Below the pieces are notes generated by a model. That model had not been told where the DNA came from and made no database searches. It saw only the letters and a program-made list of their open reading frames with translations. Shown here piece by piece: positions 25,169 through 32,447 of a stretch of DNA of 64,000 nucleotides. Within the stretch, counting starts at the first letter, position 1; every line of letters begins with the position of its first letter. The translations under genes and the position numbers were made by a program. The DNA is from an uncultured Collinsella sp. GTDB lineage: Bacteria; Actinomycetota; Coriobacteriia; Coriobacteriales; Coriobacteriaceae. The stretch covers positions 50,130 through 114,129 of the forward strand of contig UQSK01000002.1 in NCBI GenBank assembly GCA_900543605.1, in the 5' to 3' direction.

Positions 25169-25695
25169 AGGGCGAGCGCCCCATCGGGGTGCTGCTGGTG
25201 TTTGCTTGCCTGACCGTGGCGATAGCGGCGGTGCTTTGGGGGCTTAACGCCGCGCGGCAGCAGCGTCCTGGGGCCGCCTTCGATTCGGGCTCAGATTCGG
25301 CGGTGGCGTCTCAACAAGATGAGATGCGAGATGCGGACGATTCGGATGTCGCTGTCACGGCGCAAACCTTTCTGCGGACGCTCGACAAGCGGTCTGGCAC
25401 TGCGACGGATTCGCCTGGGGACAACGCGATTACGGTCCGGCTTGCATGGTCTGAGGACCGACCGATGACCGAGGCAGCGGCGGATATGTTACGCGCCTAC
25501 CGCGAGGTGCCAACGGCCCAGCTCGCCCTGAGCGGCTATCTTGATATTAAGGGCAACGTATGGGGCGCCATCGTGCGCGATGGGCGCGGCTGGGTCGATA
25601 TGGTGACGGTTGCCGCGGATGCCGGCGATGCCTCGTGCCGCCTGCGCGTGATCCGCCTGAGCCCGCAGGCATCGAACTCAAAGGAGGGGTCGTGA
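25132..25695 (+). CDS. Unknown membrane-anchored protein of the Tad operon
   Basis: A 187-residue protein not recognised as a known family. One membrane segment (about residues 18-40, GVLLVFACLTVAIAAVLWGL) is followed by a low-complexity acidic stretch (about 45-75) and a small extracytoplasmic domain (about 75-185) with two possible beta regions (NAITVRLAWSED, AQLALSGYLDI). The ATG at 25132 lies 37 bases inside flp with only a weak ribosome site; a GTG at 25189 would remove most of the pre-membrane segment. Its place between flp and another pilin gene suggests an assembly accessory. Confidence 0.65.
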   Translation: MERYQRGHQQPVEGERPIGVLLVFACLTVAIAAVLWGLNAARQQRPGAAFDSGSDSAVASQQDEMRDADDSDVAVTAQTFLRTLDKRSGTATDSPGDNAITVRLAWSEDRPMTEAAADMLRAYREVPTAQLALSGYLDIKGNVWGAIVRDGRGWVDMVTVAADAGDASCRLRVIRLSPQASNSKEGS

Positions 25696-25696
25696 A

Positions 25697-25915
25697 ATGC
25701 ATGACGTCCTGCGCGAGGAATCTGCCCAAGCGACTGTGGAATACGCCATCGTCACGGTGGCGCTGTTATCGATCGTGCTGGCGATTGTGGGACTTTGGCG
25801 TGCTGGCACCGATGGACGCTTGGCGGCGCTGGTTGAGCGGGCGGCATCCCATGGCGTTGCCTCGACGTCGGTTATCGACGCCGCTGCGGGCGCTAAGGAC
25901 ATCGCGTTGTATTGA
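25697..25915 (+). CDS. Small pilin-like protein (Flp/TadE-type leader)
   Basis: A 72-residue protein starting with a 10-residue leader and the cleavage motif ESA|QATVEYAIV, with Glu at +5, then a hydrophobic helix (TVALLSIVLAIVGLW) and a short tail. It is probably a minor pilin or second Flp subunit. AAGGAGG lies 9 bases before the ATG. The downstream TadE gene overlaps its 3' end in another frame. Confidence 0.85.
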   Translation: MHDVLREESAQATVEYAIVTVALLSIVLAIVGLWRAGTDGRLAALVERAASHGVASTSVIDAAAGAKDIALY

Positions 25916-26387
25916 TATCGCGCGCGAGGACTGGGCGCAGTCTACGGTCGAGGCCGCTTTTTTGCTGCCGACGTTTCTGACGCTCATCCTTCTCGCACTG
26001 CAACCGGTGTGCCTGCTTTATACGCGCGCGGTCATGGAGTCTGCCGCCGCCGAGACCGCGCGGCTCATGATCACGACGACGGCGGAGGACGACGATCTTA
26101 AGGAGTTCACCCGCCGCCGGCTTGCCGCAGTGCCCAACGTTTCGATCTTTCATGCCGGCGGGCCGTTGTCGTGGGATATTGAGCTTAGCCGGGCCGATGC
26201 GGGTGGCGTCTCGTCCGTGTCCGTTTCCGGCGAGGTCAAGCCGTTGCCTGTGATCGGTGCGTTTGCGCAGGCTATGGGTGGTACCGCCGAGGGCGGCTAC
26301 GTTGAGCTCAAGGTCGATGTCTCGTATCAATCACGTCCCGAATGGCTGGAGGGAGATTATGGTTCGTGGATTGCTGCATGGGATTAA
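25851..26387 (+). CDS. TadE-like minor pilin, start uncertain
   Basis: The body is clear: DWA|QSTVEAAFLLPTFLTLIL with Glu at +5 and the AAFLLP of the TadE family, then an extracytoplasmic domain to residue 178. The start is not clear. The ATG at 25851 gives a 29-residue basic leader (MALPRRRLSTPLRALRTSRC) that overlaps the previous gene by 65 bases; the only signal closer to the motif is TAAGGA at 25894-25899, with no ATG, GTG or TTG in frame after it. An ATT start at 25911 would fit the spacing but is rare. Coupling through the overlapping upstream stop is likely. Confidence 0.78.
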   Translation: MALPRRRLSTPLRALRTSRCIDIAREDWAQSTVEAAFLLPTFLTLILLALQPVCLLYTRAVMESAAAETARLMITTTAEDDDLKEFTRRRLAAVPNVSIFHAGGPLSWDIELSRADAGGVSSVSVSGEVKPLPVIGAFAQAMGGTAEGGYVELKVDVSYQSRPEWLEGDYGSWIAAWD

Positions 26388-28512
26388 GCGTTTCTGGTCT
26401 AGACGCGTTTTGACGCGCCGTCCGAGCTGCCATCGCAAGCGAGGCGGCTTTATGGGTCGAGCCGGTATCGACCTGTTTATCGAAGACGGTGCCTACACCA
26501 CGCTTTCCTCTGCGGTGGTCATCTTGGTGGTGCTCACGCTGCTGTTTTCGTCGACGGCGGCGATATGGAGCATGTCGCGCGCGGGGGACACCCAGGTGGC
26601 TGCCGATAGCGGCGCGCTGGCAGGCGCCAATGTGGTGTCGTCCTATCACACGGCTGCCACGGTGGTGGATGCGAGCATCTTGAGTTTGGGCCTAGCGGGG
26701 TTTGCCACGATCGGGACGGGCCTGGTCGCCATCCTCATCCCGGGTGCCGAACCAGTTGCCGGCAATATGGTCGACACCGGGATTGAGATCATTAAAACGC
26801 GCAACAAGTTTGCCAAAAGCGCATCGGAAGGCTTGCAGAAAATCGAGACGGCTCTGCCGTATCTGATTGCCGCGCGTGCCACGCAGGCGGTGTCGGCGCA
26901 GGATACCGATAGTGTGACCTATACCGGTACGGCGCTTGCCGTGTCCAGGACGTCCGAGTCGGATTTCGTTGCGCTCGAGGGTTCTGAGATCTCGACCGAT
27001 GCCATTAAAGACACATCGAAAGATCTGGAGCGCGCAGCAGATGAGCTGCAGAAGGCCTTGGAGGAGACGGCGAAAGCAAAAGAACGCGCCTGGCTTGCGG
27101 ATTGCGGTGGATCGGTTCCGGCTTCGGTCGGTAGCTGTTCATGCATGTGGGAACGTACGAGGAGTTTGGCAAAGCTCTCGGGTGAGCAGAACCCGCATTA
27201 TGCCTCGAGCATTTCGTGGGAGCCACAGGTGGCGCTCGACCGCGCGAAGACCTACTACCGTCAACGCCTGGCAGACGAAAAACCGCAGGGTTCAAGCGTC
27301 GAGACGAAGGCGGAGTCGGCGGCGCGCAAGGCGTTTTACACCTATGCGAGTACAGAGGTCAATCGTGCATATGTAACCGAGGACGGAGATGAAGTCGCTT
27401 CCTATATCCCGCTGTTGCCGCGCAACACTGACGAGGTGCGAGCGACGGAACTCTATACCGATACGGTGTGGCCAACCAGTGCCATCGATGGCAAGACGTA
27501 TCTGCATTACGGAACGAGTTGCCCCAACTATAAGAAGGGGGCGCCATGCGGGCTGGCCTCGGTTGCTGCTTATGACGGGCAGGACAAATGCAATAGATGC
27601 CATTTTGGTGTTTCGTCGCTCGGTGCCGTTGCGGCTCCTTCGACTTCTATCGAAAACGGCTTTGAGTACCACTTTGATCGATTCAAAGAGGCTCTGGAAG
27701 ACTACGTCGAATGCCGCAACAAAGAACTCGAACTTGAGCGTCAGACCGAGGATGAGGCCGACCGTGCGGGCAATGCGTTTGACCAGGCCATTAAAGCGCT
27801 TTCCGGCGAGCGCCCGCGTATCGCCCCACCTGGCCGCAACGGCGTGGTCGCCTTTGCAGTTTCGGGTGACATTACCAGCCCCGATCAACTTAACTCCTCG
27901 TTTAACGCGGCAGTCAGGCTTGGCGATCGCGGTGCTATCTCTGCCGCGGTGCTGGCGCCCGATGAGGCGACGGCGCAAAACAACGTGCTTTCGCGATTTT
28001 TCTCGACATTGAAGGAACGCTCGGGCGGCGTTGCCGGCGTGCTCGACGGCGTCATGGATGTTTGGGGACGGCTACTCGTGGGATACGGAGACATCCAAGG
28101 TTCGGCCGACGAACTTATGGACGAGATGATTAAAGACCTAGGAGGGGGCAGCGGTGCGTTGGGCTCCATTGCATCGTGGCTCGGCGATACCGTTTCGGCG
28201 TCCGTGGCGGCGCTGGGTTTGGAACCGTGCGACTTGCGCCTGCGAAAGCCGGTGCTGACCGATTCCGCCAACGTCATTAAGAGTCCGGGGTCTGACATTG
28301 CGGGTCTCTCTCAAACGCAAGACAAACTGCGAAGTATTCCGTTGGGCGTGACCGATCCCAAGGCGCTTTGCGAGGCGTTGGAATATCAAGTCGAACGCAC
28401 CATTAGCGGTACGGTGTTCACACTTGCGGAGATTCCTCTGCCCGGCGGCGGCTCCATCCCGCTCACCGTCGATGTCGCCACGCTGGTTGGCGCTCTGGGC
28501 GGTGGGTCGTAA
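26359..28512 (+). CDS. TadG-like large Tad pilus-associated protein
   Basis: A 717-residue protein with a basic N-terminus, then the membrane segment of the Tad pilus-assembly Flp/TadG type (AYTTLSSAVVILVVLTLLFSS, about residues 45-70) followed by RAGDTQVAADSGALAGAN, the usual post-membrane motif. The rest is extracytoplasmic: coiled-coil-prone stretches (about 185-245 and 440-500) and a cysteine-rich middle (CSCMW, CPNYKKGAPCG, CNRCHFG) that suggests disulfides or metal binding. GGAGGGAGATT precedes ATG 26359. It may act as a pilus tip, adhesin or wall-spanning scaffold; the Cys-rich region is not something I recognise in TadG proteins. Confidence 0.78.
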   Translation: MVRGLLHGIKRFWSRRVLTRRPSCHRKRGGFMGRAGIDLFIEDGAYTTLSSAVVILVVLTLLFSSTAAIWSMSRAGDTQVAADSGALAGANVVSSYHTAATVVDASILSLGLAGFATIGTGLVAILIPGAEPVAGNMVDTGIEIIKTRNKFAKSASEGLQKIETALPYLIAARATQAVSAQDTDSVTYTGTALAVSRTSESDFVALEGSEISTDAIKDTSKDLERAADELQKALEETAKAKERAWLADCGGSVPASVGSCSCMWERTRSLAKLSGEQNPHYASSISWEPQVALDRAKTYYRQRLADEKPQGSSVETKAESAARKAFYTYASTEVNRAYVTEDGDEVASYIPLLPRNTDEVRATELYTDTVWPTSAIDGKTYLHYGTSCPNYKKGAPCGLASVAAYDGQDKCNRCHFGVSSLGAVAAPSTSIENGFEYHFDRFKEALEDYVECRNKELELERQTEDEADRAGNAFDQAIKALSGERPRIAPPGRNGVVAFAVSGDITSPDQLNSSFNAAVRLGDRGAISAAVLAPDEATAQNNVLSRFFSTLKERSGGVAGVLDGVMDVWGRLLVGYGDIQGSADELMDEMIKDLGGGSGALGSIASWLGDTVSASVAALGLEPCDLRLRKPVLTDSANVIKSPGSDIAGLSQTQDKLRSIPLGVTDPKALCEALEYQVERTISGTVFTLAEIPLPGGGSIPLTVDVATLVGALGGGS

Positions 28513-28988
28513 TGAGTATCCGCATGCGTCTGCGCGAGGAGCGCGCCCAAGCGACGGTTGAGATGGCAGTGGTTACGCCCGTTTTGCTGGTGCTGGCACT
28601 CATCGTGTACAACGTCATGATCTTTGCCAGCGCTGTTGCGCGCTTCGACCGCGTGGTGCCCGACATCGTGTTGGCGCACGCCGTGGCGTCGGAGGGGGAG
28701 GGCGACGAAAGCTCTGCCGATGCCTCAGCGACGGTTCAGACTCAAATTCTGAATGCCATGGAAGGCTATGACTTGCAGATCGAAGTGTCGAGCGAGCAAG
28801 GCGCGGAGGCATCGGATGGTGGCCTGCTCTCCCTATCCGGTACGTTTAGGACCTACACCTGCACCATGCACTATGAGCCGTGGCCGACTTCTCTCAGCAT
28901 CGCTGGCGTTCCGCTGGGGGCGCCGACAACGTTGTCGCACGAGCGTGCGGTGACGGTCGATCCATGGCGTCCGGGGGTGGTCATGTGA
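28512..28988 (+). CDS. TadE/TadF-like minor pilin
   Basis: A 158-residue protein with a 12-residue leader and the cleavage motif ERA|QATVEMAVVTP (Glu at +5), a hydrophobic helix (VLLVLALIVYNVMIFAS) and an extracytoplasmic domain with one cysteine (YTCTMHY). The start overlaps the preceding stop by one base (TAATG). It is the fourth protein in the operon with the A|QxTxE leader. Confidence 0.85.
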   Translation: MSIRMRLREERAQATVEMAVVTPVLLVLALIVYNVMIFASAVARFDRVVPDIVLAHAVASEGEGDESSADASATVQTQILNAMEGYDLQIEVSSEQGAEASDGGLLSLSGTFRTYTCTMHYEPWPTSLSIAGVPLGAPTTLSHERAVTVDPWRPGVVM

Positions 28989-29344
28989 CCGCGGTCTCGT
29001 CCTACATCGCCTACGCGCGGGCACTCAATAGGCTGGGTTGGACGCCGGCCGAGTTTGTGGTGGCGGAGTCGTTTGTCGTGCGCCTGCGCGGCATGCTGGG
29101 ACGGCGTCCGGTTGCCGCCAACGGCCTGCCGCTCGTCATGGCGTTTCCACGCTGCTCTTCGGTCCATACGTGTTTTATGGCCTATCCCATCGACATCGCC
29201 TCCATCGATTGCGACGGCAATATCCTCGCGCGCTACGAAAACGTCCGCCCTTGGCGCATGTGCTCCTGCCCCGGCGCCTGGGCCGTACTAGAGCGTCCTT
29301 CAATCATTGTTTCGACCCCTGCTCTCCAACGCGTGCCGGCTTAA
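28985..29344 (+). CDS. DUF192 family protein at the end of the Tad operon
   Basis: A 119-residue protein that matches DUF192 (COG1430) by AESFVVRLRGMLGRRP at the start, FPRCSSVHTCFMAYPIDIASID where the family has a phenylalanine-tryptophan-methionine segment, and CPGAWAVLE near the end. Unlike most DUF192 proteins it has no signal peptide and is rich in cysteine (five). The start is GTG 28985, overlapping the upstream stop by four bases. The function of the family is unknown; small DUF192 genes do occur beside Tad genes. Confidence 0.75.
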   Translation: MTAVSSYIAYARALNRLGWTPAEFVVAESFVVRLRGMLGRRPVAANGLPLVMAFPRCSSVHTCFMAYPIDIASIDCDGNILARYENVRPWRMCSCPGAWAVLERPSIIVSTPALQRVPA

Positions 29345-29402
29345 GAATTGGCGACAGTGGACTTTCGTCATACGAAATTGGGTAAGATGGAGGAGAAGAT
29401 GC

Positions 29403-29669
29403 ATGGATGTTGAGATTCATCCCAACGCTAAAAAGCACCTGACGGAAAAGCAGGTGCTTAGCGCTTGGCTTGCGGTTACTGAGTGCATTCGTCGCGAGTC
29501 GAAGGACGAGCCGCCGAGATGGCTTGCGATTGGATGGCTCCCAGACGGACGAAGCGTGGAGCTTGTCGCGGTCGAGCTTGTCCGTGGGTGGCTTATCATT
29601 CATGCCTTGTCTCCAGTCCAGAAGAAATTTTGGCAGGAGATTGAACAGGCTCGGCAAAGGGGTCGATGA
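29403..29669 (+). CDS. Probable toxin, BrnT-like
   Basis: An 88-residue protein. The centre and end (RWLAIGWLPDGRSVELVAVE, then GWLIIHALSPVQKKFWQEI) have the strand pattern and arginine/lysine placement of the BrnT/RelE-like ribonuclease toxins, though the family call is by pattern only. GGAGG lies about 9 bases before ATG 29403. The downstream ribbon-helix-helix gene overlaps it by four bases, and toxin-first order is that of brnT-brnA. Codon use is slightly AT-richer than the pilus genes. Confidence 0.6.
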   Translation: MDVEIHPNAKKHLTEKQVLSAWLAVTECIRRESKDEPPRWLAIGWLPDGRSVELVAVELVRGWLIIHALSPVQKKFWQEIEQARQRGR

Positions 29670-29953
29670 TGGGCAAGACGTATACGGCCGCTAATGGTCA
29701 GGTTGTAACGGATGAAATGATTGACGCGTGGTGCGAGTCGTACGAGCGCGGAGAGTTTCCGGATGGCGAACACACCGTTGGTGGGATCGTGCATGGACGG
29801 CCCCCGCTCTCAGGTGAGGGGACGGCAACGCTGTCGGTCAAGATTCCTCTGGGAATGAAGGAGGCCATTCGTCGACGGGCGGCTGCCGAGGGGATGACGC
29901 CAAGTGAGTTTGCCCGTGCGGCTCTGAGTGAAAAACTTCTTGCTGCCGGCTGA
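29666..29953 (+). CDS. Probable antitoxin, ribbon-helix-helix
   Basis: A 95-residue protein. The C-terminal 45 residues form a ribbon-helix-helix DNA-binding domain (TATLSVKIPLGMKEAIRRRA, then EGMTPSEFARAALSEKLL). The N-terminal half is likely the toxin-binding part. It overlaps the upstream toxin gene by four bases (ATGA) with a second ATG at 29669. It should repress its own operon together with the toxin. Confidence 0.72.
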   Translation: MMGKTYTAANGQVVTDEMIDAWCESYERGEFPDGEHTVGGIVHGRPPLSGEGTATLSVKIPLGMKEAIRRRAAAEGMTPSEFARAALSEKLLAAG

Positions 29954-30076
29954 TGCCTCTGACGTGCCGATTTATAGAACCGAGGCTGTGCTCAAAAACT
30001 TTTTTAAAATTCTCGGTTGACCGGAACGCGTCCTTGGTTATACTAATCAAGCCTTGAAACAAGGCACACCTCAAAT

Positions 30077-30149
<73 letters not shown>

Positions 30150-30162
30150 CCTTGAATTGACT

Positions 30163-30188
30163 AGGACCTCTGCAAAGGGGTCCTTTTC
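30163..30188 (+). terminator. Terminator after tRNA-Phe
   Basis: AGGACC at 30163-30168 pairs with GGTCCT at 30179-30184 and is followed by TTTCT. Between here and the next gene at 30432 there are about 240 bases without a gene. They hold a hairpin AGAC/GTCT near 30330-30348 and the signals listed in the next entry. Confidence 0.7.
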
Positions 30189-30360
30189 TATTATTGAGGG
30201 CTCTGCGGAAATTGCGTCCCGGAATTTGGCTTCAGAGTGGGATGCGCTTTCCGGCGCTTACTTCCGACGTGCGTGCACATCTCGGGCCCGCCCGCTCAGA
30301 CATTCCTCCCGCTTTTGCGCCACTTTACAGACCGTTCGGTCGTCTGTCCGCATGCGCGGG

Positions 30361-30412
30361 TATACTCAAAACGATACTTTTCCTATGCAATACGATGCAG
30401 GCTCGGCCTGCA
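30361..30412 (+). promoter_or_regulatory. Possible promoter and palindrome before the GH5-like gene
   Basis: TATACT at 30361-30366 is a good -10 box, though no matching -35 was found. Downstream, TGCAGGC (30396-30402) and GCCTGCA (30406-30412) form a 7-bp inverted repeat with a 3-base centre, 20 bases before the start codon. It may be a hairpin or an operator. Confidence 0.4.
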
Positions 30413-30431
30413 CGATCCGAAGGGGGCAGTG

Positions 30432-31493
30432 ATGGAGAGGATACTCGGCGTTAATCTCTCTGGCTGGTTTATTCCCGAGCCTTGGGTGACCCCGTCGCTA
30501 TACGCGGCGACCGGTGCATCCAACGCGGCCGAGCTGCAGGAGGCCATGGGCACCGCCGCCTATAACGAGCGCATGCGCCGTCATTACGAGACGTTTGTGA
30601 GCGAGGACGATTTCCGTCGCATGGCGCAGATCGGCCTCAACGCCGTGCGCCTGCCGGTGCCTTGGTATGCCTTTGGCTCACAGGAGTCCGATGCCTCCTA
30701 CATCTCGGTTGTCGATTACATCGACCGCGCGATTGAGTGGGCTGCCAAGTACAACATTCGCGTGCTGCTTGACCTGGCGACTGTGCCCGGTGGCCAGGGC
30801 GATTCCAACGATTCACCCGCCACGCCGGAGGCTGTTGCCGAGTGGCATTCGTCCACCAACGGTCGTCATGTCGCACTCGACGTGCTCGAGCGCTTGGCCG
30901 ATCGCTACGGCGAGGCCGAGAGCCTGCTGGGTATTGAGCTGCTGGATACGCCGCAGATGAGTGTCCGCAAGAGCCTCTTCACCATGACGGATGGCATTCC
31001 TGCTCACTACCTGCGCAATTTCTATCGCGATGCTTACGAGCTCGTCCGTTCGTATATGCCCGAGGATAAGATCGTCGTTTTCTCGTCGTCGGGGCATCCC
31101 AGCGAGTGGAAGCATTTTATGCGCGGCGCCAAGTACAAGAACGTCTACATGGACCTTCACCTGTACCATTACCGCGACGAGCATGCGCTCGACATCACGA
31201 GCCCCCGCGGGCTGACGACGGCGATTTCGCGTAACAAGCGCGAGCTTAAAGAAGCGATTTCAACTGGGTTCCCCGTGCTGGTGGGCGAATGGTCGGGCGC
31301 GGCGATCTTTGCCAACTCGTCGGTTACGCCCGAGGGCCGCAATGCCTACGAGCGCGTGTTTATCGCCAATCAGCTGGCTTCGTTTGCGCCGGCTGCCGGT
31401 TGGTTCTTCCAAACGTGGAAGACCGAGAAGCGCATTGCAGCATGGGACGCCCGCGCGGCGCTCGGCACGCTCGAGCGCGGCATGATTGAATAG
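30432..31493 (+). CDS. GH5-like protein with altered active site
   Basis: A 353-residue protein with the overall pattern of glycoside hydrolase family 5 (exo-1,3-glucanase-like): GVNLSGWFIPEPW at the start, IGLNAVRLPVPWYAF, and PVLVGEWSGA with the nucleophile Glu286. Two key positions are changed: the usual NEP acid/base motif reads D172-T173-P174, and the DLH histidine reads DLA (about residue 116). Without Glu173 normal retaining hydrolysis is unlikely, so this may bind sugar, use another residue, or act differently. There is no signal peptide, unlike secreted GH5 enzymes. The start is ATG 30432 after GAAGGGGGC. rsmI follows 6 bases after the stop. Confidence 0.75.
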   Translation: MERILGVNLSGWFIPEPWVTPSLYAATGASNAAELQEAMGTAAYNERMRRHYETFVSEDDFRRMAQIGLNAVRLPVPWYAFGSQESDASYISVVDYIDRAIEWAAKYNIRVLLDLATVPGGQGDSNDSPATPEAVAEWHSSTNGRHVALDVLERLADRYGEAESLLGIELLDTPQMSVRKSLFTMTDGIPAHYLRNFYRDAYELVRSYMPEDKIVVFSSSGHPSEWKHFMRGAKYKNVYMDLHLYHYRDEHALDITSPRGLTTAISRNKRELKEAISTGFPVLVGEWSGAAIFANSSVTPEGRNAYERVFIANQLASFAPAAGWFFQTWKTEKRIAAWDARAALGTLERGMIE

Positions 31494-31499
31494 GTTGAT

Positions 31500-32378
31500 A
31501 TGACGCAAAACAGCGCCCATACGGGCAAACTCTATGTGGTCGGCACGCCCATCGGCAACCTGGGCGACCTGTCCCCGCGCGTTGGCGAAGCCTTTGCCGC
31601 TGCCGATGTCATCTGCTGCGAAGACACGCGTGTGACGTCAAAGCTGCTGATGCACCTGGGCATTTCCAAGCCGCTTGTCCGTTGCGACGAGAATGTGATC
31701 GCCAGCCGCGCCGCCGGCCTGGTCGACCGCCTGCTGGCGGGGGAGACCCTCGCCTTTGCCTCGGACGCCGGCATGCCGAGCGTGTCCGATCCCGGCCAGG
31801 CGCTGGTCGAGGCGGCGCGTGAGGCCGATGTGCCCGTCGAAGTTATTCCCGGGCCTTCTGCTTGCGTCACGGCGCTCGTTTCGTCCGGCATTCCCTGCGA
31901 GCATTTCTTCTTCGAAGGCTTTTTGGGTCGCAAGCACGGCGACCGCGTGCGCCGACTGCAGCGTCTTGCCGTGGTGCCCGGCGCACTCATCTTCTACGAG
32001 TCTCCACATCGCATCGTGGCGACGCTCGAGGCCGTGGCGGAGGTCTTTCCCCAACGTGAGGTTGCCGTCTGCCGCGAACTCACCAAGCTGCACGAGGAGG
32101 TCTTGCGCGGGCCCGCCGCCCAGCTCGCCGAGGAGCTGCGTGCTCGCGGCGAGGTAAAGGGCGAGATTGCGCTGGTCATCGCGCCGCCGAGCGAAGATGA
32201 GGAGGCCGGTATCGTGCCGGTTGGCGCCGCGGCAGCGGATCCCGACGAGGCTCTGCGCGAGGATATCCGCGCCGCGCTCGAGGAGGGAGAGCCCGCCTCT
32301 GCGGTGGCCAAGCGCCTGTCGCAGAAGTACTCGCGCCGTAAGCGCGATGTCTATGCCATGGTGCTCGATATGCAATAG
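31500..32378 (+). CDS. rsmI: 16S rRNA (cytidine1402-2'-O)-methyltransferase
   Basis: SAM-dependent methyltransferase that modifies C1402 in the decoding centre of 16S rRNA. The 292-residue protein carries the tetrapyrrole-methylase fold signatures LYVVGTPIGNLGDLSPR, CEDTRVTSKLL, ASDAGMPSVSDPG, and VIPGPSACVTALVSSG, plus FEGFLGRK and FYESPHRI. The C-terminal 55 residues (after VKGEIALVI) form a small helical domain. It starts 6 bases after the GH5-like gene, so the two may be cotranscribed. Confidence 0.96.
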   Translation: MTQNSAHTGKLYVVGTPIGNLGDLSPRVGEAFAAADVICCEDTRVTSKLLMHLGISKPLVRCDENVIASRAAGLVDRLLAGETLAFASDAGMPSVSDPGQALVEAAREADVPVEVIPGPSACVTALVSSGIPCEHFFFEGFLGRKHGDRVRRLQRLAVVPGALIFYESPHRIVATLEAVAEVFPQREVAVCRELTKLHEEVLRGPAAQLAEELRARGEVKGEIALVIAPPSEDEEAGIVPVGAAAADPDEALREDIRAALEEGEPASAVAKRLSQKYSRRKRDVYAMVLDMQ

Positions 32379-32447
32379 ATGGAGGATATCCAGCCCTTGC
32401 GCTAGAATCATCCCCTGTATGCAACGTTTTTCTGGAGGACAAACCCC

